Below, piece after piece: positions 1 to 8,500 of a stretch of DNA of 18,764 bases; the stretch's first letter is position 1; every line of letters starts with the position of its first letter. The stretch lies in the NCBI GenBank assembly GCA_035566895.1, contig DATMQA010000108.1, positions 1 through 18,764 on the forward strand, given 5' to 3'. This stretch comes from DATMQA01 sp035566895 (GTDB lineage Bacteria; Verrucomicrobiota; Verrucomicrobiia; Limisphaerales; UBA8199). The notes beneath the pieces are model-generated. The model was not told the origin of the DNA, searched no databases, and worked only from the letters and a program-made list of their open reading frames with translations. The position numbers were made by a program, and so were the translations under genes.

Positions 1-6
1 CCCCTG

Positions 7-33
7 CCCTCTCCCCTTCTGAAGGGGAGAGGG
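7..33. repeat. Perfect CTCTCCCC-type hairpin
   Basis: Thirteen-base arms (7-19 and 21-33) are exact reverse complements around a single base, giving a very GC-rich stem. A shorter relative lies at 125-143. The rest of 1-234 holds no gene I can support: the short plus-strand frames there show no recognisable protein and overlap the hairpins. It may be a dispersed intergenic repeat; it has no T-run that would make it a classic terminator. Confidence 0.6.
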
Positions 34-124
34 GGAATCCTCGGCAGTCTCTCTCCAAAGGAAGGTAGCCAGGCAAAGGCGCCGAGCTCGCCCCCACGGA
101 TTTGGACCATGAAGTACACAAGAA

Positions 125-143
125 CCTCTCCCCAAGGGAGAGG
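125..143. repeat. Second CTCTCCC/GGGAGAG hairpin
   Basis: Eight-base arms (125-132 and 136-143) are reverse complements around a three-base loop. The core is the same as the hairpin at 7-33, about 90 bp away in the same non-coding stretch downstream of the oxidoreductase gene, which suggests two members of one dispersed repeat family. Confidence 0.5.
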
Positions 144-234
144 GGGTCTCGCCGGCAAGACGTCCACCCTCGTATCTTCATCATGGCAGGCATTGGAAAT
201 CGAAAACCGAAAATCAAGAATCGTGAATTCATAT

Positions 235-1617
235 TCAGATGCACCACGGGGGGCGTTTGGCGATCGAGAGGAGTCGGTCGGCTTCGTCGTCGTTGGTGAA
301 ATGCTCGATTTGGGGGTCCCATTTCAGAGTGCGGTTGAGTTGCTTGGCGACGCCGCCCAGCAACATGGCACTGGCGGCGCGATGGGCAATATCGGCATCA
401 CAAATCGGTTTCTTTCGGGTGCGAATGCATTCGAGGAAATTGCCTGAGTGGCTGTCGCTGTGGTAGAGATGGACTTCGTTGGGTTTGAGGGGTTCGAGAA
501 CGATGTCCGGCGGGTCGGAGACGAGCGCGTCTCGGTCCACAGCGATGCGGCCATCGGTGCCGACAAAGCAAGCGCCGCCGTCGCCGCCCACGGGCTCGTT
601 CGGATAAGGTTTGCCATAGACCACCACGCCGCTGGCATATTTATAGCAGGAGCGGTTCCCTTCCATGAAGATTTCGACCGGGCCGGTGTCATCGGCGCCG
701 GCAGCCCACTGGATAATGTCGTAGTGATGCTGGCCCCAGTTGAGCTCGCCGATGTCGAACCGATGGGCGCTGCTGTTGCCGTCGTAAGGAATCCAGGGCG
801 CGGGGCCAAGATAGAGGTCCCAGGCCAAATCCTCCGGCACCGGTTTGCCGGGACCAAAGCGCGGCGGCCAGAACACGGCCCCGCCATCGCGATAGGCATA
901 GATAGACTGCAGCTTCCCGATGCGGCCGCTGCGAACGAATTCACAAGCCTGGCGGAACTTGCCACCGTATTCGCTTCGCTGCTGAGTGCCCGCTTGATAG
1001 ACGCGGCCATAGCGGCGCACGGCGGCGAGCATCGCCTGGCCTTCGGCAATGGTTACGGCGGAAGGCTTTTCGCAGTAGATGTCTTTGCCGGCAGCGGCAG
1101 CCATCGCGGCCATCGTGGCGTGCCAGTGGGCGGGTGTGGCGATCAGCACGGCATCAATGTCAGGCCGGTCCAGGACATGGCGAAAATCGGTATAGGCTTC
1201 GCAAGGCTTGAAATTGCCTCGGCCGTAGACTTCGGCGTAGTGGTCGTTGACCTGGCGTTGAGCGCGTTCGCGGCGGTCCCGCCAGACATCGCACACGGCG
1301 AGCACCTGGACTTCCTTACGTCCCGCGTAGCCGCCGGCGACATACGTCCAGGCGCCACCCAGCAGGTGGCCGCTACCCTGGTGACCGACACCGATGAAGC
1401 CCATAGTGATGCGTTCGCTGGGGGGAACGGCCCCATCGCGGCCGAGAACGGAGGCCGGGACAAAGGCCGGCGCGGCCAGGGCGGCGCCCAGTGCGGTGGT
1501 ACTTTGGCGGAGGAAACGGCGCCGGGAAACTAAGGAGGAAGATTGGACGCGGGATGGGGGATGTAAGACGGACGGCTCCGGTGAGCGGCAGCCAAGTTTG
1601 GACAGCGGATGATGCAT
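235..1617 (-). CDS. Tat-exported Gfo/Idh/MocA family oxidoreductase
   Basis: Probable NAD(P)-dependent sugar or sugar-derivative oxidoreductase, exported folded across the inner membrane. Residue numbers count from an in-frame GTG at 1656, 13 codons upstream. A twin-arginine signal SRRRFLRQS (44-52) is followed by an Ala-rich hydrophobic stretch. The Rossmann motif is GFIGVGHQGSG (86-96), the family EKP motif is C-E-K-P (195-198), and the C-terminal half contains GQHHYDIIQWA (308-318), where the family's catalytic His/Asp lie. Length (460 aa) is normal for the secreted Verrucomicrobia/Planctomycetes branch. I chose the ATG at 1617 because the 1656 start is GTG; neither has a clear Shine-Dalgarno and both keep the Tat signal. 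The gene stands alone on the minus strand after the ABC genes, separated by a repeat-rich gap. The substrate cannot be read from the sequence. Confidence 0.93.
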   Translation of the reverse strand: MHHPLSKLGCRSPEPSVLHPPSRVQSSSLVSRRRFLRQSTTALGAALAAPAFVPASVLGRDGAVPPSERITMGFIGVGHQGSGHLLGGAWTYVAGGYAGRKEVQVLAVCDVWRDRRERAQRQVNDHYAEVYGRGNFKPCEAYTDFRHVLDRPDIDAVLIATPAHWHATMAAMAAAAGKDIYCEKPSAVTIAEGQAMLAAVRRYGRVYQAGTQQRSEYGGKFRQACEFVRSGRIGKLQSIYAYRDGGAVFWPPRFGPGKPVPEDLAWDLYLGPAPWIPYDGNSSAHRFDIGELNWGQHHYDIIQWAAGADDTGPVEIFMEGNRSCYKYASGVVVYGKPYPNEPVGGDGGACFVGTDGRIAVDRDALVSDPPDIVLEPLKPNEVHLYHSDSHSGNFLECIRTRKKPICDADIAHRAASAMLLGGVAKQLNRTLKWDPQIEHFTNDDEADRLLSIAKRPPWCI

Positions 1618-1767
1618 AACTTTGATTCTGTTCGGAGCGTGCGCGATGTAAAGCACAGTTTATTTAGATGGCGCGTCGCCGGTGCCCCTTCATTTTCCGA
1701 GCAAAAATAGTGCGGGGTCTATGGGGCGAATACCTTAGCCAGGATAGATTTTTGGCCGATCGACGCA

Positions 1768-1793
1768 TAAAACGTAAAACGTAAAACGTAAAA
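1768..1793. repeat. AAAACGT heptamer array, left arm
   Basis: Three tandem AAAACGT units (1769-1789) plus AAAA. With the T at 1768 this 26-base arm is the exact reverse complement of 1861-1886, with a 67-base loop. A lone TTTTACG copy lies in the loop near 1835 and another near 4241. It sits in the 226-bp gap between the ABC ATPase stop and the earliest oxidoreductase start. No poly-T tract follows, so it is not a standard intrinsic terminator, although a long stem here could still protect or end transcripts. Confidence 0.65.
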
Positions 1794-1859
1794 AGAATCT
1801 TGGTTCCACGCTTCTTCATGCTTCACTTCCACTGTTTTACGTCTCCCGTCTCACCCTCC

Positions 1860-1887
1860 GTTTTACGTTTTACGTTTTACGTTTTAC
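1860..1887. repeat. TTTTACG heptamer array, right arm
   Basis: Three complete TTTTACG units and a partial fourth, inverted relative to 1768-1793. The stop codon of the ABC ATPase (1884-1886, minus-strand TAA) lies inside the last unit, so the array overlaps the 3' end of that gene. Tandem copies on both sides suggest replication slippage or inverted duplication of a dispersed intergenic motif. Confidence 0.65.
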
Positions 1888-2636
1888 TTCGTCGCCACCC
1901 GGCTCAGGAACTCGCGCGTCCGGTCGCATTTCGGATTGGAGAAGATCTGTTCCGGCGGACCGCATTCGGCGACGCGGCCGCCGTCGAAGAAAAGGACCTT
2001 GTCAGCCATATCGCGGGCGAACTGCATTTCATGAGTAACGACAATCATGGTCATGCCCTCCTCGGCGAGCTGGCGCATGACGCGCAGGACTTCATCGCGC
2101 AGCTCGGGGTCGAGGGCGCTGGTCGGTTCATCGAAGAGCATCACTTTGGGGTCCATGGCCAGGGCGCGGGCAATGGCGACGCGTTGCTGTTGGCCGCCGG
2201 AAAGCTGCGCGGGGTAAGCGTCCGCCTTATTTTCGAGGCCCACTTTAGCCAGTAATTGGCGGGCGCGGCGTTCAGCTTCGGCCTCCGGCATGCCCTTAAC
2301 CACGATGGGCGCTTCCGTGATGTTTTCCAGCACGGTCAGGTGCGGGAAAAGATTGAAGGATTGGAAGACCATGCCGGCGCGCATGCGCAACTGGCGTTGC
2401 TGCTCGCGCTCGTCGCTGGTGCGAGGACTGTGTCCGCCGTTGATGGTGACGCCATCGATGGTGATCCGGCCCGAGTCGGGGATTTCCAACTGGTTGAGAC
2501 AACGGAGGAAGGTGCTTTTGCCGCAACCGCTCGGGCCGATGAGCACGACGACCTCGCCCCGCTGCTGGCTGTGGTCGATGCCGACCAGCACGTGGTTCGA
2601 GTTATAGGACTTAACCAGGTTTTCAACGATGATCAT
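1884..2636 (-). CDS. glnQ: Polar amino-acid ABC transporter ATP-binding protein
   Basis: Cytoplasmic ATPase that powers uptake of a polar amino acid through the permease encoded just upstream. All nucleotide-binding motifs are intact: Walker A GPSGCGKST (34-42), Q-loop Gln92, signature LSGGQQQRVAIARAL (145-159), Walker B VMLFDEP (165-171) and H-loop His202. The 250-aa length is standard for the GlnQ/HisP family. I chose the ATG at 2636: GAAGGA lies about ten bases before it, whereas the upstream in-frame TTG at 2654 would overlap that site. The gene overlaps the permease stop by 14 bp, which implies translational coupling in one operon. The symbol reflects family similarity; glutamine specificity is not shown. 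Confidence 0.95.
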   Translation of the reverse strand: MIIVENLVKSYNSNHVLVGIDHSQQRGEVVVLIGPSGCGKSTFLRCLNQLEIPDSGRITIDGVTINGGHSPRTSDEREQQRQLRMRAGMVFQSFNLFPHLTVLENITEAPIVVKGMPEAEAERRARQLLAKVGLENKADAYPAQLSGGQQQRVAIARALAMDPKVMLFDEPTSALDPELRDEVLRVMRQLAEEGMTMIVVTHEMQFARDMADKVLFFDGGRVAECGPPEQIFSNPKCDRTREFLSRVATK

Positions 2637-4128
2637 GGCGCAATTTTCCTTCAAGCCAATTGGCGAAGAGCGAGGCGGGATAACTAAGGGCGAAATAGAT
2701 CGCAGCAGTCATCAACCCCACGACGATATAATCGGAATTGGACGACGCCAGCGTTCCGTATTCTTTGGTCAATTCCACCATGGTGATGACCGAAACGATC
2801 GAGGTGTCCTTAAACATGGCGATGAAATCGTTCGTGATCGGCGGGATGACCACAGGCGCCGCCTGTGGCAGGACCACATGGCGCAAGGTCTGCCAGCGGC
2901 TCATGCCCAGGGCCAGCGCCGCTTCGGTCTGCCCGTGGGGAATGGCTTGGATGCCGGCGCGATAGTTTTCGGACTCGCTGGCGGCGTAATTCAAGCCCAG
3001 GCCGAGGATGGCGGCGCAGAAGGCGTTGAGGCGGATGCCGATTTCCGGCAGCCCATAGTAGATAAGAAAGAGCTGGATGAGCAGCGGCGTGCCGCGAATG
3101 ACTTCGACATAGGCCTTGGCCAACCATCGGACCGGGCCAAGCCCATAGAGCCGCAAGAGCACGACGGCCAGCCCGGCCACGACGGCCAGCGCCATCGCCA
3201 GGACGGAAAGTTCCGCGGTCACTACAGCCGCTTTGAGCAGCAGCGGCAAATAGCCTATTCGGTCCCGAATGGTCAACGCTGGCCTGCGTTGCTCGACCGC
3301 GGTGTCCGGGCGGTAATCCTTCAGGCACTCCTGGCGTTCGTCCCAAATCCCATATTTGCGGTCGATGCGTTCGAGGGTGTGGTCGGAAGCAAGGTCTTTG
3401 ACGGCCTGGTTGAGTGCGGCCAGCAGCGTCGCATCCTGCTTGAGGATGCCAATCGCGTAAAAGCCGGGCGAGAAAGCTGCTCCAGAAAGTTTCAGCGCCG
3501 GGTCGGGCTTTGCGTAATGGAGCGCGATGGGCAGGTCCAGCACCACCGCCTCGATCCGTTTGACCTTCAGATCCTGGAAGCTCTCGACATTGCCCGGATA
3601 GCTCTTCCAGTCGATCCCGGCGCTCTGTTTCACCAGCCGCTCGGCGACTGAGCCCGAGAGCACGCCGACCGGTTTGCGTTTGAGGTCTGCCAAACCGGTC
3701 AGGCCGTCGGTCTCCTTGCGCGTGACGATCTGCTGCGCATAGACGAAGTAAGGCTGGGACATCGCGATGCGCTGTTGATTCTCAGAAGTGAGTTCAAGTC
3801 CGTTAAGGATGATATCGAAATTGCCGCGGTCGAGCGCCGGAATGAGCTGGTCCCACTGGTTCTGGACCATTTTGGCTTTGACGCCGAGTTTGGCGGCCAG
3901 AGCCTCGGCCAGGTCGTATTCGAAACCGATGAGCTTTTCCAGGTGTTGTGGGTCAGGAAAGACATAGGGCGCGCCGCCCTCGGCATCCGCGCCCCAGAGC
4001 AGGACCCCACGCTGCCTGATTTGTTCCAGATGGTCGGCGGCAAAAGCAACCCGAGGCTGGCTCGCAGCCAGAAAAAGAACCAACAGACTGCCAGCGGTGA
4101 GGCGCGCTGAACGCAACGGGTTACTCAT
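2623..4128 (-). CDS. Fused amino-acid substrate-binding protein and ABC permease
   Basis: One 501-residue chain carries both the extracytoplasmic receptor and the membrane channel of a polar amino-acid importer. Residues 1-30 form a Sec signal peptide ending A-F-A. Residues ~33-265 resemble the bacterial family 3 solute-binding domain (opening ..LEQIRQRGVLLWGAD, then GFEYDLAEALAAKLG at 68-82). Residues ~292-495 are a HisM/GlnP-type permease with several hydrophobic helices, the R-G-T-P-L-L-I-Q segment (345-352) and the EAA loop E-A-A-L-A-L-G-M-S (402-410) that docks the ATPase. Such fusions are known (for example lactococcal GlnP). It is the first gene of a two-gene operon with the ATPase. 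ATG at 4128 has no obvious Shine-Dalgarno. The ligand is unknown. Confidence 0.93.
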   Translation of the reverse strand: MSNPLRSARLTAGSLLVLFLAASQPRVAFAADHLEQIRQRGVLLWGADAEGGAPYVFPDPQHLEKLIGFEYDLAEALAAKLGVKAKMVQNQWDQLIPALDRGNFDIILNGLELTSENQQRIAMSQPYFVYAQQIVTRKETDGLTGLADLKRKPVGVLSGSVAERLVKQSAGIDWKSYPGNVESFQDLKVKRIEAVVLDLPIALHYAKPDPALKLSGAAFSPGFYAIGILKQDATLLAALNQAVKDLASDHTLERIDRKYGIWDERQECLKDYRPDTAVEQRRPALTIRDRIGYLPLLLKAAVVTAELSVLAMALAVVAGLAVVLLRLYGLGPVRWLAKAYVEVIRGTPLLIQLFLIYYGLPEIGIRLNAFCAAILGLGLNYAASESENYRAGIQAIPHGQTEAALALGMSRWQTLRHVVLPQAAPVVIPPITNDFIAMFKDTSIVSVITMVELTKEYGTLASSNSDYIVVGLMTAAIYFALSYPASLFANWLEGKLRHDHR

Positions 4129-4460
4129 CGAAAACGAAGTGATAGCACGAATGAAGAAAAGTGCTCAACTGATTTTTGGGCGCGAGGAGACGACACCGGC
4201 CGGCTCGCGGTTACTTCCACGAGTCACGAACCGAAACTGTTTTACGTTCACGCGCTACGCATCGGGCAAGACTTACGGGAGGTCAATTACAATCCTGGGT
4301 TCAGATTGGAACGCTTGAAACCCGAGTCATGGCCTGAGCGCTCGGCGGAAAGGCCTGGAATAGGAAATGGCGGAAAGATGGAAGATGGAAGGGTAAGGAC
4401 CGGATTAATCGGGAGCATTAATATGACCCGGCGATCGACCCAGGACCGGAGACTGTGGAT
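4129..4460. other. Intergenic region upstream of the ABC operon
   Basis: No gene can be supported here; the short plus-strand frames show no recognisable motif. On the minus strand a weak promoter-like pair is visible: TTGAGC (4163-4168) and TATCAC (4139-4144) with an 18-base spacer, 10 bases before the permease start. Each box matches the sigma-70 consensus at only four of six positions, so it is a guess. A single TTTTACG (near 4241) matches the heptamer of the arrays at 1768-1887, and GATGGAA is repeated twice near 4378-4390. Confidence 0.35.
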
Positions 4461-5279
4461 TCAGATTTTAACCGCGGCAATGTCTTCGTCGGAAATTCTA
4501 CCGAGAATATCCATCACCTGTTCGGCGGCGTCGGGCGAGTAACCGGCCAACTCGAGGATCGATGGAGTGGAGAGGCCAAGTTGAGCGATGAGTTCGGCCT
4601 GGGGGACGCCGGCCCGGGTGCCTCGTTTAAGGAAGCGACAACATGCCAGCCTTTGCTCATCGAGATTGTCAGCACAGTTCCGGAACTCAGCGGTCGTGTG
4701 TTCCGGGATTTCTTCGACGGGCATCACGGGCGGTTCCGGCCCGGAGCCGACCTGGACCTGGCTGAAGATCATGAACACACTGACGGCGTCGAGCCTGGCC
4801 CGATAAGCTCCCTGGGCCTGGCATAGCCGGCAGGCCAGGGCGGCCATGTACCAGCAGTCGGTTTCCGGGCCAGTCCATTGCGGCAAGACCAGGCGCTCGA
4901 AACTGTGCTGTTGCCCATACTCCCGGAGGCGCAGCACGTGGGCTTTAAGCTTGTCGGGCAGCGAAGCGTCGGCCCAAGCCCAGGTCCAGGTTTCAGATTG
5001 GGCTTCGTAAGCGCCGATAATTTGGGCCGAAGAGGAGACTGACGTTTCCGGAAACTTGAAGACTAGATCACCCGATTCGCGGTCCAGATGCCAGTCCATT
5101 TCCTCGCCAAAATGCCAAGCCCGTTGGAGCACAGTGGTTTTGGCCATCAACTCGCCCATACTGGTCCGCAAAAGTTCCTCAAAATCGGGCGGCCCACTGT
5201 CGGTTTGTGGTTCGTCGAGGATTTCGGTTGCGGCAGGCTGAGCCGGGCTATGCGCTTGGAGTTTTTGCTTAATGTTCAT
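4461..5279 (-). CDS. DUF6882-like protein of unknown function
   Basis: A 272-residue protein with no signal peptide or membrane segment, so probably cytoplasmic. The central part resembles the DUF6882 family as I recall it: W-x-W-A-W-A-D at ~98-104 (GAYEAQSETWTWAWADASLP, 89-108) and a later segment ACRLCQAQGAYRARLD (149-164). Residues 200-272 form a separate, mostly helical tail rich in Leu, Ile and Glu/Asp, divided from the core by a Pro/Glu-rich stretch (179-197); I do not recognise that tail. Start: ATG at 5279 is preferred to an adjacent TTG at 5282. The gene is monocistronic, 332 bp from the ABC operon. The family assignment is from memory of its Trp-rich motif. Confidence 0.75.
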   Translation of the reverse strand: MNIKQKLQAHSPAQPAATEILDEPQTDSGPPDFEELLRTSMGELMAKTTVLQRAWHFGEEMDWHLDRESGDLVFKFPETSVSSSAQIIGAYEAQSETWTWAWADASLPDKLKAHVLRLREYGQQHSFERLVLPQWTGPETDCWYMAALACRLCQAQGAYRARLDAVSVFMIFSQVQVGSGPEPPVMPVEEIPEHTTAEFRNCADNLDEQRLACCRFLKRGTRAGVPQAELIAQLGLSTPSILELAGYSPDAAEQVMDILGRISDEDIAAVKI

Positions 5280-5528
5280 CAAAGAAGAGATTTAGGCCGC
5301 GCCGTGCAAGCGCTTTTGGCGTGGGCTGCATACATCGTGCGGGCTCGGAGGAAAGCCTGCTCTGCCTCGCGCTGGTACAGGAACAGGACACTGCTACCCA
5401 TTTTATACCGAGGGATTGCATCCGACCCTCCTCGAAGACTGCGAAATTCTGGCACAACACATTTCAATGGCTGTAGGGAGCAGGGGATGTGCCACTTGAG
5501 CCCCGGGTACAGGACCGACGACTTTGAG

Positions 5529-8500
5529 TTACCTGGCGTTAAGCCGCTGCCTCCCCGCCCACCCAAAAAGCCCAAGCACGACCAACGTCGCGCCAAGGAG
5601 CAGAATCCTGACGCCCCACGACGCCGCCTTCACGGCCGAGGCCTTCAGTCCGATCCGCAAATCCGCCCAAGGGTCCACGACGACGGCGCGTTGGAACGTG
5701 AGCACGCGGCCCTGGTCGGGGATACTGGCGCGGAGGGCGGTAGGACTGCTGACGGCGGCATCCTGTTGCTGGATGAGCCGCTCGGCCAGGCGCATGAAGG
5801 CGGCGTTTTCATCGGCGGTGTTACGGTCGATGATGTCCTTGGCGTCCTGCTGGGTGTAATTGACTTCTTTGCGGCTGCGCAAATCCCGGAACTTGCCGCC
5901 GAGCGCGCCTGGGTCGCCCCCGGCTACGGCCTGGCGCACATTCAAACCAATGAGGGCCTGCTGGAGCTTGAGGTTGTGAAGTTGCACGCGCGCGTCTTCG
6001 TTGAAGGCGGCGTCGTGGCCGGACAACCCGTAGGCGGCCTGGAACGAGCGGCGCGCCTGTTGGGGGTCACCTTTTTCGAGGGCGGAATTGCCGGCGGCCA
6101 GGAGCTCTTCGGCTTCCTTGGTGCGCTCCTGCTGCTGGGCGTTCTCGGTTTGAATATAGGTTTGGAGATCGAGGCTGGCGGGTTGCGGCATGAGTTCCGC
6201 TTGCTGCAACTGGAGCGAGCCGGACCATTTTTTGAGCTGCCATTTGTCGCTGAGCGAGACGCGCCATTTAATGTCCTCAAGCGGCAGGTCGAATTTGGGA
6301 GCCACCAACTCGAGCGCGAGCGAGCGCGGGTCGGCCTCGCCGATGCGGCAACTGTAATAAAACTCGACGGCAATGGCTTTGTCGGAGCGCGATTGTTGCT
6401 CGAGCGGAATCAGAATTTTATCCTGCTGGCGCCACGGCCAGACGCCGTTCTGGTTCACAAAGGCGAACCAGAAATTCGCGTTGGCAGGCAGCGTGAGGTT
6501 CAGCAGGCGTTTGTCGCCCGGAAGCATTTCGAGGCGGACTTCGGTGAGCATGACGCCATCATCAGAAACCGCGGAGTTGAGGGTGATATGGTCGATGCGC
6601 GCCTCGAGAAGTTTGGCGGCTTCGTGACGGTCGAGTTTTAACGGAAGCTGAAAGGCAGGTTCGACGAGGCGAAAAGCGAAATTGGCGGCGGTGGTCTGGA
6701 GGCCCTGCTGCAGCGCGCGCGGGATGCCCTGCCATTCGGTCGGTTGCAGGGCCGAGGGCGGCGCGTCGATATGCACCTGCAGGCGCCCGCCGGATTGGAT
6801 GGTGACAAAGCCGCGTTGCAAGTTCACACCGGCAGTCTGGATACCGCGCAGGATGATTTCGCTGGTATTCTGGGGCGCGGGTGTTTGATAGGTAACTTGC
6901 AACAGGTAGGCGCCGATGACGCGGCGGTGCAATTTGACCTCCCATGCGGCGAGACCGTTGGTGATGGTGTCCGGCACCGGAAGGAAATCGGCCACCTGGT
7001 CGCCCTGAAAACGAACGGTCTCGGCATTGGCAGGAATAAAAACGCGGAAGCTCTTGAGGCCGGTATTCTCGATTTGATATTGCAGGTTGGCAACGATCTT
7101 GACCAGGGCTTCGCTGACGGTGGCGTGTTGAAGACTGGTGACTTGAATCCATGAGTCCACGCGCTCGAGGTTCAGGCTGAGGCTATGCGGGGTCTGCAAA
7201 ATGCGGAAGGCGAGCACGCCGCGTTGTTTGATGCCCGATTTCTGCGGGTCCAATTGCGTCAGGCCCTCCGAGCCGGCGAGCTGGAGACGGAGGCCCTGTT
7301 CCGGCACGAGGACGAGCGTGCCGCGCTGTTTGCTGGCCTCGCGCAAGACCAGTTGCGGGGCAGTCCAGCCGTTGGTGGCTTTGACACCCGGGCCGGCGAG
7401 GCTGATGGCGAATTGTTGCTGGCCTTCGGTTTTGCCGGCCAGATGCAGCGTGATGATGCGCCCGGCATCGGTCCTGGATTCGGTCCAATGACTCAGGGCC
7501 GAACCGCTAATGGACTCGACATCGAACCCGGAAGGCATGAGGAAGCTGAGCCGGAAGATACCCGCGCGCGTGATGTCGGCAGTCACATTGGCCGCGAGGA
7601 CCGTGCGGTCCTCGCCGAGCGAGAGCGTGTCCTGGGTTTCGACGCGCACGTCGGGTTCGACGGCCGAGGCCTTCAACGAAGCGGTGGTCCTTGTGTCCGC
7701 GTATCGGAATGCGCGCCGGACCGTAAGGCCTGAAATCTGTCCTTGAAGCACGGGGGCGACATCGCCGGGAAAGTCCTCGAGGTTGATGGGGGAAAGGCCA
7801 TCACCACCAACGTTGTCCAATTGGACCTCGTTACCGTAGGCGATGCCCAGCAATCCAATCTGCCCGGCGGCGCCCTCGACACTCACCAGGCCGAGGGATT
7901 GCTCCAACGGCAGCGGCCCGGTGGCAACTTGCGAGCGCAGCAGCAGGATAAAGGGGCGCGATTGCGGCGGGTTGAGGGTGACCCGAAGTTTGCGCGTGTC
8001 AGGATCAAACCGCCATAAGGAAACAATGGAACCGGGCGCATTTTGCGGCGCTGGATTTTTTGGGTCGGCAGGTTTTGCAGGGGCGAGGACGTCGGTGATG
8101 GTCGCACCGGCCGGAACGTCCAGAATGAGCTCGTTTAGTTCGCCCTGGGCGGGCCGAATGGAAACCGAGTGAACACCTTCGACGACGCCGGCGGCGGGCA
8201 CGTAGAGCTGCGAAAGTTCGGCGTAGAAAACCGGTTTCTCGTGTTTGACGTCCCGGCTGCGCGGTCTCCATCCAATCCACGCGTCGCTCGCAGGGGAAAG
8301 GACCAGCGAGGCAACGGTGCCGCGCGAGCTTTCGGGGTTGTCGCGTTGCACTGAAACGGCTTGAGGCGAAAACACATCCACGTCCAAACTGGCGACTGTA
8401 AGACGAAGCCTGTTGACCAAGCCGTAGGGCACCGGAGATGTGAAGCCGCTTTCGGCCTCGCGCTTCGTTACCGGAACTTCGTATTTCATTTCGAGTTCGA

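Noticed and set aside
448..1533. Plus-strand open frame of 361 codons
   Set aside because: It lies antisense to the Gfo/Idh/MocA gene, whose motifs are unmistakable; the long shadow frame is expected from high-GC codon bias.
5279..5596. Minus-strand 105-codon frame upstream of the DUF6882-like gene
   Set aside because: It overlaps the 3' end of the giant-protein gene in another frame and shows no recognisable motif; the ~250-bp gap is better called non-coding.
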